DNA from: Acephala macrosclerotiorum
Lineage: Eukaryota > Ascomycota > Leotiomycetes > Helotiales > Mollisiaceae
NCBI GenBank assembly: GCA_014904845.1
Contig: MU119268.1
Coordinates: 124,001 to 188,000, forward strand
DNA: 64,000 nt
Reading direction: 5' to 3'
The position numbers were made by a program, and so were the translations under genes. Positions 33,437 to 44,598 of the stretch are shown here, piece after piece (the stretch's first letter is position 1; each line of letters starts with the position of its first letter). Below the pieces are notes generated by a model that made no database searches, was not told the origin of the DNA, and worked only from the letters and a program-made list of their open reading frames with translations.

Positions 33437-34381
33437 TCAATCGCTCCCATAAGTCTCTTCATAAGCCTCTTCATACTCCTCCCTCGCCTCCTCGACCTCT
33501 TCTCTATCACTACTGCTAACCGAGCTTCCATCTGCATCTGTCTCAGGAAGCGGTACTCCCATCGGTGGAGCTTGGTTATACCCTCCTCCGTGGTTATCAT
33601 CGTCGTCTGTTCAAGTCAGTTACAAGTCGCTATACATATTTTGATAGGGGAAAATGGCGAGGGACAAACTCACCCAAAGCATTAGCAATCAACGCCCCAC
33701 CGACAGCACCAACCGCTACACCGGCAGCGGCACCCATCATCATATTCTTCTTGCTATTATCTTTCACCGGCTCCCCGGCAGGGGCTCCATAACCTCCTGG
33801 TGCTCCATACCCTCCTCCATATCCAGGAGCTGGGGATCCGTATCCTGGTGGGGCCGGCGAACCAAACCCTCTGTCTCCACTTGCATATGCTGGGGCAACA
33901 GGAACACTCCAACTCACAGTATTATTCGGCAAGTCGAGATACGCCCACCTACTACCCACTGGATCCCAGAGGGGCATCCAACCTTGTGGTACGCTTGGCG
34001 TTGGTGGCAGAGCTGATGCTGGGGGTGGTGGAGGGTAGGCGCCGTATTGTTGGGGTGGGGGGCTTTGATATGAGGAAGGTGGAACGCCGTATTGCTGCGG
34101 AGGGGGAGAGGAGTATTGCGAGGTAGGAGCGCCGTATTGGGGAGCTTGTGGTGGAGGGGTTTGGTATTGTGGGTAGCCTGAGCTTTGTTGTTGGGGTGGG
34201 TAGTTGTAGCCTCCGTATTGTTGCTGTTCGTATCCTGAAGTTTGGGAGTAAGTATTTGATTTCACTTGAAGATCCTTGGAGGAAATCGGGAGGAATTACC
34301 TCGTGTGCCGTCTGGTTGTGGGGGTTTATCATCTTTCATCAACCCTTCAAATTTGCTGTTTAACTTGTTAAAGAACGACAT
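33437..34381 (-). CDS. WW-domain, Pro/Gln/Tyr-rich protein with glycine zipper (270 aa, three exons)
   Basis: Exons 34381-34300, 34234-33674 and 33606-33437 join in phase. The start MSFFNKLNSKFEGLM is amphipathic. Residues about 28-100 are a Tyr/Gln/Pro prion-like stretch (YEQQQYGGYNYPPQQQ). A WW-like domain follows (about 120-150, PQGWMPLWDPVGSRWAYLDL, ending VSWSVP). Then come a Gly/Pro/Tyr region, a glycine-zipper segment (MMMGAAAGVAVGAVGGALI) and an acidic tail with DREEVEEAREEYEEAYEE. WW domains bind proline-rich partners, and glycine zippers insert in membranes or oligomerise. Similar WW/Gly-zipper proteins occur across Pezizomycotina without assigned function. The unspliced middle ORF would miss the true N-terminus and the acidic tail. 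Confidence 0.8.
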
Positions 34382-35053
34382 CTTGAACCAATTTCTAACA
34401 GAGATAGATGAGAATTTTGTGAATAGTTCCCCAGAATGAGAGGTCTAGGAAAGATAAAGATACCGTGTTGTTACACGCGTACCCAGCCTTTGCAACGACA
34501 TCTAGACCCTTGTGCGTGATATATGCACGAAGGCCTGAGCAAATACCTCACGCCGCGGACCCGCATCCTTGAGACTTACTTCACTAGCTGCTACAGAACA
34601 GACTTCCGTGCCGCATCGGACCTTCCCGTTGGTGTCTCGGGCACAGATGTTACATTAGCTGCAGGATGAGGCAAAACAGACGACTGGAAGTGTGGCTGTG
34701 GAGGCATTTAACTGCTCTTCTCTTTGGTGACATTCTGATGTTTGAAGAAGTTCTGATGGAGGGGCAGATGGAGGGGCAGAGCGCAGAATTGATCCTTGAG
34801 CAGCTGAGTTCTGCTCCATATATTTGTCTTGGCTGGTGGGGTTTCGTTATCCCACGTATAATCCGATGATGCCGAGGACTTGGCATGGTTCGGAATGGTT
34901 GCAGAGCCTCTTGGCGAAGCAAATAAAGTTGTGTCAAGAGCGCTTATAGCAATTCAAACAACAGTACGCAAAGCATGCAAGTCAAGTTCAATAAAGCAGA
35001 TCCACGAAGAGGACCAAAGGCTTGAAGATGTCTTGCTTAAAGTTTCCATTTCT
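34382..35053. other. Intergenic region, no supported gene
   Basis: Upstream of the WW protein and downstream of the TPR protein, both on the minus strand. No gene seen. Confidence 0.5.
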
Positions 35054-36422
35054 TCAGGTCTTTCCTAACCTTCTGAGAGCTTCTTCTGAGTTGATGACTC
35101 CATCTTGGAAGCCAATCGCTTTGGCCAGAGCCTTAGCTTCTTCGTATCGTTTCCTTGCCTCAGCAATATTTCTATCCATCTCTGCGAATTCTCCCAAGTT
35201 ATGTGTAGCAACTGCGCAGGCCACGTCGCATTCCTCTGTTCTCTCGGACGGTGTGATCTTGGCTGCTATTGCAATTGCTTTTTCGGCCCATGCTCGAGCA
35301 TTGCTTATTAGAGCTGATCGAGATACAGGTGGTTGGCCGGGTACGACTGGAGGTTCTTGCTGGGCAACGGATATGGAGAGATTGTTCACTATAACTGTTA
35401 GCTGAGTCTTATGAACAATATGGGAATGGTCTTTACTTAATACTGCAGTATGACAGCTTGTAAGAGGAGACATCGTAAGAGCTTGGAGGAATAGTGGAGC
35501 TGCCAGATAGTGCTGGTCTTTTTCTTCATAGTGGTGACCCAATGCTGGACAGTCGTCAGTTGAGAAACTCTTAAGATACGATAATCACCCACCTTCTAAT
35601 GAGCTTCCAATCTCTTCCGGGGACATCCAATCTCCCTCACCAGGCTTTACGCCTTCTGTCGCCCTCCTCTGCTGCTCCTTCAACACCGTCTCGACAGCCC
35701 ACACCAGCCTTTCCTCAGCAGCACCCTTCTCTTTGACATATTCATTTGAGTATAACTCTCCCAGCTTGACACTTATTCCTACAGTTTTGCCCAACACCCT
35801 TGTTCTCTTTCCTTCGTTGCCTGGCTTACTTCCAAGTTCGTCCACCCATCTCAGATTATCTCTCTTCACAATTTCCAATACGTCGATCGCCTTCTTGTAT
35901 AGTTGTATCTTTTCCATCAACGCCGCCAGCTGGATCTTCACTCCTATAATCTCGTCTGAGAATGGGTCCATGCCAATCTCGTCTGCCACTCGGAGTGTTT
36001 CCTTGAAATACTTGACAGCATTCTTCGGTTCGAGTGAGATGTTCGTATAGTAAAGTGCTTTTCGTAATTGCTTTGCTACCGGCTCAGGGAAGTTGTGGAA
36101 AGCTCCTAATATATAGCTGTAGTAGAAATGATTTGCATAGAACAGGGCTCCTGTCCCAACAAGGATTCTGAGGACGTCAGTACTTGCATTGGACTGTGGC
36201 AGGGTCCCAGACTTACGAAGAGATTGCTGCAGTAACTGAGAGGGGGTGTGCTTTAAAAAGAGTTTTGGCTGCTGCACCAAATGACCTATTGGACTGGAAT
36301 CTTCGCTGTCTCATTTGATGTGAAATTGTGTTCCGTAGCAAAGCTTCCCGTTGCTGGCGTAGGCATTGTGAAGCGTACTGTGATGCAGGACGAAAGGAAC
36401 TTCTGAATTGTGGAGCAAACAT
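35054..36422 (-). CDS. Mitochondrial TPR-repeat protein (409 aa, four exons)
   Basis: Exons 36422-36217, 36167-35593, 35544-35437 and 35394-35054 join in phase; the third intron is only 42 bp (GTAAAG...CTAACAG), so it can be mistaken for coding sequence. The N-terminal 50 residues are rich in Arg, Ser and Gln with no acids (MFAPQFRSSFRPASQ), a classic mitochondrial presequence, followed by a membrane segment (SILVGTGALFYANHFYYSYI). TPR-like helices follow: AVKYFKETLRVADEIG, AALMEKIQLYKKAIDVLEIV, YLAAPLFLQALTM and ATHNLGEFAEMDRNIAEARKRYEEAKALA. Architecture suggests an inner-membrane-anchored scaffold involved in complex assembly, comparable with TTC19-type proteins, but orthology is not shown. 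Confidence 0.82.
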
Positions 36423-36743
36423 TTTGATCGGTGTATTGGGTACAACGCACAATGTAGGGACAAATTGAAGCTCAATTGAGCTCATGAAATCATTCAAATC
36501 GACAGTCGGAGCTCTGAAGCTGAACTTCCGTCTGAGTGCCTGAGGCGATGAGGTGGCAGCAACATAGCTCCAAATCTACCCCACATCCGATGATTAACCG
36601 GCCACGGCAGAAGCACGACATTGCCAGAGATACTTTGTCCTGTAAGCCTTCTTCTTGAACGACTACTATCCACTGAATATCCTCCACTCATAGTCGTTCA
36701 CTTCCATTGAAATTCTACCCCAAATCTCCCCTCAAGCTTCACA
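36423..36743. promoter_or_regulatory. Bidirectional promoter between TPR and Dap1-like genes
   Basis: Only 321 bp separate the two divergent start codons, so both promoters must share this gap. No specific element is claimed. Confidence 0.5.
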
Positions 36744-37293
36744 ATGTCAGGCAAATTCGAGCCCAAGACTCCTGTGCAACTCAACCCACCAAAGAGCGAC
36801 CCAATTTCCCCAGAGTTTCTCAAGCAATGCAATGGTCTGCCATTTCTCTCTCAGTAATCTGCAGACAGTCCTAATGCATCTACAGGCGTCGATGGTAACC
36901 TCTGCTATGTTGCAATCAAAGTACTACCTCCCACTTTCTCCCAGAATCATCAACTTACAACCCCACCAGGGCCAAGTCTTCGACGTGACTGGCAACAAAG
37001 CATACCAACCCGGCGGCTCGTACAACGGTACGTATCCCCCGCTATATTTCTCGCATATGCCCCCTATTTTCTCGCTTGGAAATATCTCTAGGACGGATGC
37101 TTATACCCAACCAGTCTTCGCCGGACACGATGCCTCCCGAGCCCTCGCCTTGACAAGTACAAAAGCAGAGGATGTACGTCCCGACTGGTCTGATCTGGGA
37201 GATAAGGAAATTGGTGTGTTGAACGATTGGTATACTTTCTTCTCGAAGAGGTATAATATTGTGGGTGTTGTTGAGGGAGCTGCGAACCTATGA
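36744..37293 (+). CDS. Cytochrome b5-like haem-binding MAPR/Dap1-type protein (120 aa, four exons)
   Basis: Exons 36744-36834, 36886-36920, 36970-37027 and 37115-37293 join in phase; exon 2 is only 35 bp. The product carries the MAPR-type haem/steroid-binding fold: FLKQCNGVDGNLCYVAIKG, then VFDVTGNKAYQPGGSYNVF, AGHDASRALAL and LNDWYTFFSKRYNIVGVV. Dap1/PGRMC proteins bind haem through a Tyr and support P450 enzymes such as CYP51 in sterol synthesis. Yeast Dap1 has a similar core, but this version lacks a clear N-terminal membrane anchor. Tyr residues at the YQPGGSY position are present. The name Dap1 fits the fold, but paralogues exist, so no symbol is assigned. Confidence 0.88.
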
Positions 37294-38347
37294 TGTCCTG
37301 CTGCAAGGACGTCAACTCTTGGAGGAATACTTTAGGTCTCGAATGATAATGGGAGCGAATGATACTTCTTGCATGATTGCAAATATGAGGGATGAAAGAT
37401 GATAGACCATATTGGGCATGACGACAAGGAGTTCTATTGCTGGGTCCGTCAAGTCTTCGCTTTTTGCTATTACTTCCTTTCCTTCCAGACCCAGAAGGAC
37501 CTTCTGCTATCGCATGCGTTCCCACATCCACACCATCCCATACTTCTGCAAGTTCAAGACCAGGTCCTCGAGCTCCTTTTCCTTACCGTGCCACCTACAT
37601 GATTTGACAGCATGTGGCTTTCCCCCTTATCACTATCACGATCTCTAGGTGTAACGGGGTGCCACAACTGTTACCCGATCGGTCGATTCCACATACCCGC
37701 TTCTTAGGTCCGTTGTACAGCAGCAGTCCCCTATCTGCCGGTCTCGGCACACCTTCGGCACAACAACCACCGCGAGCGCAGCATGAACCTAGTCCTCGAG
37801 TCGAGGTCTAGATCTCGGTCCTATTTTGGTTCATATCGATACTCAAAGAAGTGCTTCAAACGCCGAGAGCTGCTCTATCAACTGCCACTATTCTTCCATG
37901 TACTAATTCTCACCCTTTCGGCTTGAGATGGGCTTCGATCACAAGAAATGGTACACGGGTTGTATATCCGACGTTCAGCGTCCAAACTCTGATTTATTTT
38001 CTTCATTAGTAACGTTATTTTTGTCCGCAGACTTCTATGGACCGGATACTTTCCTTCCCGATATCGAAGAAATACATACTTAGCCTCGCCGTCTATACCT
38101 TTGACAGCGGACGTACATTCCGATCCGATCCCGAATCCTTCATCGGAAGAAGGATGTATCTTCGAAATTCTCCTTCCGACACGAAAACCCCGCCACCACG
38201 TCATTACCGTTTTCACGCAGGCATCCAATACACGACTTCCTTCCACAACTTCTCATACACAAGGCTGAGATTCCACAACCTCCGCCGTCACCCTCACACT
38301 TTGTATACCCTCCACCACCACAGCCACTTACATCACCCTTCCTTCTA
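37294..38347. other. Intergenic region, no supported gene
   Basis: Several overlapping short ORFs with Ser/His/Pro-rich translations and no motif; considered chance. Confidence 0.45.
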
Positions 38348-38572
38348 TCAACTTTTCGACTTTCCATGGTGATGGCTAGCGGCTCTCCTTGCAACAGCCG
38401 CACGCATAGCATCAACACAAGCCTGACAAGCCACCTCCTGCACCCACACATGTCTAATAACCTTCACTCCAAAACACTGATGATATGGATCTGTGCGTGC
38501 AAAGTGGCAATGAGAGAGGAGACGAGAGGAGTTGTGACCGCACACGAATTGAAATTCTTCCCAGTCGCACAT
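38348..38572 (-). CDS. Small Cys/His-rich intracellular protein (74 aa)
   Basis: The sequence opens MCDWEEFQFVCGHNSSRLLSHCHFARTD (longer than one motif); key positions are C2, CGH (11-13), CHFA (22-25), a further QCFG and a late CQAC. The C-G-H, C-H-F-A and C-x-x-C spacing recalls putative zinc-binding small proteins common in leotiomycetes and related fungi that start MCDxxEFxFxCGH. No signal peptide, so probably not a secreted effector. Single exon with a basic His-rich tail (ASHHHGKSKS). Function unknown. The conserved-looking Cys/His pattern is the reason for calling it despite its length. Confidence 0.6.
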   Translation of the reverse strand: MCDWEEFQFVCGHNSSRLLSHCHFARTDPYHQCFGVKVIRHVWVQEVACQACVDAMRAAVARRAASHHHGKSKS

Positions 38573-41568
38573 GATGCCAGCGGGATGTCGTCAGCGGATG
38601 AGGCGTTGGGGACTTGGATGGGCGTGGCTTAGGGTATTTGGTGAGATGGCGTCTGTTGCGTGGCGGGTAGGGGGTCGGCAGAGGGAAGTGGTGTTTCGGA
38701 TGCGGGATTGCCGGAGGAGGAGCGTGGTACGGGTTGTACGGGGACTGCAAAAGTCGTGTTGTGGAGCGTTGGGAATTCTCCGGGAGGAGGCGAGGCTGGT
38801 GGTATCGTGGAGAGAAGGCTGACACAGAAGACAAAGGTGCGAGCCTTAAGGTTCGTTGTAAAGAAGATGTGCTCTAGAATAGTTAGGAGTGGACGGCCGC
38901 GCGAGTGGTCTTCACTGACTTGATTGTGGCAACAGGGGATGGGACTCGAGAGCAGGAGGCGGCTTTGGAGCGAATTTTGAGCTTAGAAGACAAAATTGTT
39001 ATATATAAAAATTGGAAAACGGAAATAAGAACAACAACATCCAACTGCAGAACGAAAGGCTCGATGACCGGGACATGACAGATTTATACAGTTGGGAGAC
39101 CATCTCCAAAAATGCGTAGGTTTCTCGTGGCTGTCATCAAACAACCAGATCATCTCACCCATGTCACCTTTCTAACTACATTCTCCATATTGCTTCTGAA
39201 TATCATCAAGTCTAGAAGGATCTCATCTCATGTTTCAGTAACTCTAATACCGGAGCTGCAGCTAGATGACATCCGGACACAAACCTCCTCTCCCACATCA
39301 CATCCTGCATGTTCCTCGTCTCGTCTCCAAGCCATGCAACAGCTGCTTTCATCCAACTGCAGACAAACGAACTCATGCTAGGAACAAAATCAACGAATTG
39401 AGAAGAAAACTCGGCCGGGGCGGCTGCAAAGATATCTGAATAGCGTCTCATGGCGTCTTATTGGGAATACAAAGATTTCCCAGCAAGGGTACTCTGATAA
39501 GCCATAACAAGTCGGCTTAACTCTAGATATCGCATTTAACAAAAGAGAAGGACATCCCGTTGTACTAGACAAGGAGCAGAGGGTTGATCGACGTTCTCCA
39601 CAGTAGCGTGGGACTGGCAACACGGCATGGTATGATGACAAATCTTGGATGACAGGTGTTGTGCGCACAGTGCCTGGGGGAGAAAACCGGGTTCTCGGAA
39701 ACCACAAGTGGGACAATGGCTCTCCTGTCAAGCCTCCTGCAAGCTTGTCCTGGAAGAGCTAGTATATGGCATAGAAGAGTCTATAGTACTCTTTACTCGG
39801 CAGGCTTATTCTGAATCCTACCCCGGCCCGAGTCTGGATCCCGTTGACATGAAGCTGTCATATCTGACAAAGCCTAAAGTAGGGTTGAAGAAATGTTGAG
39901 CTTGGGGCTTGAAGAAAGATTTGAAAAAGACTTTGTGACTGTGTAAGAGTGTATCATGAGCGCGGCGAGGATGCCACGATTCGGTCGGCGCAATACTCCG
40001 CAGCAAACGGATATAGGGCTTGAGCAGCATGCTTTGTTGCAGCCGGAGCATTTTGAGGCTCAGGGCATTACCCGTGACGATCACCTCGTGAAGGTTATTC
40101 TGTGCGCTGCCAAGCTGCGTAAGCTATTGTGCAAGCGATCCAAGCATATCTACTAGAATGTATCAGAAAATTACTCCTTCGTATGCCGAGACATGTCTGT
40201 GTAACTCGAATCGGGCGATCTGGGGCGTCAAACATAACACAAACACGAGAAACTAAGATGGATGGGCAAGATCTGATCTTTCCGGGAAGCTGCTTTGTCT
40301 AGAACATTGTTGAAGGATTCTGAGTGGTTGAGGGGAAGCGCTTATGTGAACATCAGGACATTGTTTCTAGCAAGATGCAGAAGGCTTCTTTCGCATTGCT
40401 TTCTGCCGTCTGCAATAATGTCGGCTAGTTTGAAGTGGCCTGGAGGCATTTCCGTACCGATCCCTGGATGTTCTATCAGTATCGAGAGAATCTTGAATGT
40501 TTGTCTTGACAAAACAAGCTAAATGCAACGCGGGGATAATTCGCGCTCATGCTATACGATATAAGTATAAAATCCGACTGCAGAAGGTTGAACACCACCC
40601 TGCTCGAGGACCAGCTCGTATCCGGTTTGCTGGCCAAACGACAACTAACAGCAAACTTATGAGTTAACGCAAAAGCGAGAAAGGCCAATTACAGCTTTGT
40701 ATCGCGAAAATATATTTTCTCGTGAAAAATTTTAAGAATGCCAAGGATAATCAGGTGATGATGCTTGCTATGAATGCCTGAGGCAACACGAGGCAGCAAC
40801 ATGAATGTGGCCCCCAATTGAAAGCCAGAGCCGCAACTGCAAGACAACGTGGGCAAAGCAAAACCTTCTCTCTTCATCATCGCTCTGCCGTCGAGTATAT
40901 CAGCTTAACTGGGCGTTCCTGCATATCGCAAGGTCGATGTCGTTGACGCGGGAGAGTTCACACTCATCCAAATTCCTCGTCAGAAAAGTGAGGCGTGCTG
41001 CCGAGAGCAGAAAATAGGCAGCACACCGACAGGGCGCTGTCGCACGCCTCACCTCACTCATCTTCACACTCTCTGTTCAGACTTTCCCTCTTATTCTCTT
41101 ACTCCACGCCGGTGCCCGCATGATTCGATGATATGATCATTCTATTCCCACTTCCTGCTTTATTATCTACTTCGACCAATCGTGCGTTGTTCTTGGGCAG
41201 GTCTCGGAAGGGCGCTCGTAGCCTTTTTCACTCACCGAGATCCTAGGCCAGCGCCCCCCTTTTTTTTGCCCAATCCGCGAGAGAGATATAGTTCTGAGTC
41301 TGCCTTGCGTGTCCCTACGAACCAACAATTCTCTCACCTTCAGATCCAAGGACTCACGAACCAAGTGTCGCCCAACGAGAGAGTAACGAAGCAGACGAGT
41401 TTTCTGTTGTTTTGATGGGCGATATCTAGTTGCTCTTAAACTCTGGCGCTGGAAAGCGTTCACGAGGATCTCGGCCGCCGGAAACCCGCCGAGTAGTGAC
41501 TGTCAGAGGCACCGGTTTGATTTACCCCAGGCAACATTGCGCTTTTAGCTAATGTCTCTCTAGACATC
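38573..41568. other. 3-kb intergenic region, CT-rich near its right end
   Basis: No ORF with recognisable sequence. A pyrimidine-rich stretch at about 41049-41110 is the likely core promoter and transcript start region of the zinc-finger gene at 41569. Confidence 0.5.
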
Positions 41569-44500
41569 ATGGCGCATCAGTCGAATTATTATCGAAGTGG
41601 CCCTCGTACAGTACGCCAAAATTTCACCTCCGTTCTAGGTCCCTGTCCTGATAAACTTGCGTTGTAGTACATGCCTTCTCTTTCTTCGATCAGCTCCACA
41701 GACTCAGGACATTTCCATGGACATACCAGGGAGATGAGACCGCCTATTCCCCCACCTGTGGAGGTCGCAGATTTGAACATTTCAAGGACGCTTCCAAGTC
41801 CAACGGCCGCTGCATCCAGCAATTTGGAACTTCTTCCACCTCCAGGCCCAGGATATGCAGAGATGTCTTATGGAACTCCCAACAATGGCAGGATGTATCA
41901 GTTCCCTGGAGATGGCCAGCCCATACGTCCATCTCAGGATCCAATTCAAAATTGGTACACTACCCAAGACGGACCTTGGACGCATGTTTCCAAGGTGACA
42001 CCAGTCATATCAGATATCATTTCAGATGGTAGATTCCAGTCCAAGCAGACTGGTAGTCGCAATCATAATGCATCTGTGGGTCAGTATAGACAGCCAAATC
42101 CATCCGAGGCTGGGTCATTTCATTTTGGTGCTCCTGGTGTTCCACATTCGGATTCTGGTTATGGCACTCGGCGCAGTGTTGCAAATACTTCCGTCTTCAG
42201 TGGCGATGCTCCAGAGCGGGATCAGGATTGCCACAGTCTTGTGGGCCATGTGGAGAGCTATCAGCCCTTTGGATATATTGAGGAGATGCAGCAGCGTGAT
42301 GAAAGATCTCTCGAGTCATGGAATACTTCTGTTTCTACGCTTTCAGAGTCACGTGGCTTGGTATGTCAGAACTGCCACAGGACAGTTAAGACACAATCTG
42401 AGATGAAGTATTATTGTCATCGCACTTACATGATTTAGCTAATCAAGAGTAGGAAGCATGAGCTTCGGCATACGAAGCCATTTGAATGCCAAGTCCAGGG
42501 ATGCAATCGGACTGAGGGATTCTCCACACCGAACGATCTGGAGAGGCATATGAAGAGTAAACACTCTGAACTACTAACCAGCTCTACTGGGATCAAAAAG
42601 TACCGATGTCTTGTTTCCGGATGCAAGTCTAAGGATAAGGCGTGGCCACGTCTGGACAATTTCAAAAGCCATCTCAAGCGGGTTCATCAACTCCGGAATG
42701 ACGAGGACATGGATAGTATGGTGAAAAGGTGTGTACTTCCTTCCCATGGATATCGACGTCGAATCCACTAATGCTACTCATAGCGGAGAGTTTTGGGACC
42801 AGCCTAGCCTTCATGTTGTTCATGAATTGTCCGTTGAGCAGCATACTCTTCCAGACCTTGCCCAGCCTCCAGCGAGCTTTGCCCCCCAGGAGAACTTTTC
42901 CAGACCACAGATTGGATCTTCATGGACACCATATCCACAGGCCATTGAACCAGCACATGATCTGATAGCCCCCAAGGGCCCCCAAGCAGGATTGTATGAC
43001 TCCAGATCCTCCACCTCAGACGAAAGATCTCCTCTTCCTGAGGCACCCCAGCAGAACATCGTCAAACCTGGCGATGTGCATCTGCGGAGTTACGTCCCGG
43101 AAAGTATCCCATTGGATAGAATGTCTTTGGTCTCAGCGGGCCACGACGAACTAGCCGTGTCAAAATCCGATCAAGCAAGGTCTCATGCAAGTCTAAAAGT
43201 CAGCCCCCAAGGTAAGGCGCTAAGGCAAAACAATAACGTATCAACCGCAACTGCCACACTTCAAGCTATCAAAACCGTATTGGCTGAATTGGACCTTCCG
43301 GAGATGTCCAATGAGAACGCATCCAGTGGAGATTTGGAACGGAGCAGTCTGCCTAATGTGACCAGCGCACCAAGAGAAACCTGGAACGATGGTCCAAATC
43401 CGGCGATGAGAGTCCACGAAAAGAGCACTGCGGATACAGCGCCAACTCCTCAGGTGACAAAGGACTCTCAGATCGAAAAGAAGGCAGCGGAAGTTCTTAA
43501 GATTTTCACTAACCTTGGCTTCACACTCTCCAAAGACCCAGCCCATTCTCCTAAACAACACAACGTTGGATCAGCTGCCAGCCACAGGAGCGAAAATCAA
43601 GTAACCTGTCAAACCTGCAAGAAGTTCACCGGTCGTCCTTGTGAGCTCAAGTACGTCTTCTCATTCTCTTGACTTTCTGGCGGGCGTTGATTGATCATAA
43701 TAGGAAGCACATGAAGCGTCACGAGCGGCCGTATGGCTGCACATTCTTGACTTGCAATAAGGTATTCGGTAGCAAAAACGACTGGAAACGTCACGAAAAC
43801 TCCCAACACTTCCACCTCGAAATCTGGCGCTGCTCCGACCTCAAACCTGACGAAAGTCCCTGCACCAAAGTCTGCTATCGCCGCCTGACCTTCCAAGAAC
43901 ATCTTAAGAAGGATCATCATATCGAAGACGAAGCTATTATCAAGGCGAAAACGGAGACCTGCCGTCTAGGAAGAAACTGCCAAGCTCGCTTCTGGTGCGG
44001 ATTCTGTGGAAAATCTGTTGATCTGAAGAAGAAGGGCCTCGAAGCATGGACCGAACGCTTCGATCATATCGACGACCATTTCATGGGACGCGGGATGCAG
44101 AAACAGAGCATCCGTGAATGGATTCCTGTTGATAGCGACAAGCCCAAAGGAGACGTTGCCAGTCCGCCTATTTTTGGAGAGTCATCGGATAAAGAGAGTC
44201 CCCAGGGTTCCGAGCATTCGGAGGGGTCTCCAACCGGCAGTTCGTCCGATGCTACAGTGAGCAATCCAGGGGAAAGTCCAGCTACTGCGATCAACCTTGA
44301 AGCTTCAGATCCTGTGGGGTCCAAGAGACGCGCGGAAGAGGTGGAGAGCAGCAGGGCTCCGAAGCGAAGCAAAACTGCTGCAGTGTTTGAGAAGGTTGTT
44401 TACTGCGTAAGTACTCGCTGAAACAGGATCGGATTATAGCTAAAATTTTCGTAGTGCGAATGCGGGTCTCCTCACAATCCTAGACTACACTTTAGTTGCT

Positions 44501-44598
44501 CGACCTGCGATAAATCTCACAGGTGGTGTTTAGATTGCCAAGAGAAAGTTGAGAGGGTTATTCAAGACCCCTCGCCTGACCCTTCACCGGCTTCTTGA
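41569..44598 (+). CDS. C2H2 zinc-finger protein, putative transcription factor (923 aa, six exons)
   Basis: Exons 41569-41610, 41668-42407, 42453-42728, 42784-43650, 43704-44406 and 44455-44598 join in phase. The N-terminal 230 residues are Ser/Pro-rich and likely disordered. The first finger group is CQNCHRTVKTQSEMKKHELRH followed by FECQVQGCNRTEGFSTPNDLERH and YRCLVSGCKSKDKAWPRLDNFKSH (about 245-335, listed as separate fingers). After a long linker come CQTCKKFTGRPCELKKHMKRH and YGCTFLTCNKVFGSKNDWKRHENSQH (about 625-690). A further Cys-rich block CRLGRNCQARFWCGFCGK and a terminal CECGSP...CSTCDKSHRWCLDC knuckle complete it. A nuclear basic patch (APKRSK) sits near the end. Related to the gene at 46810 through its second finger group. 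Targets unknown. Confidence 0.85.
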
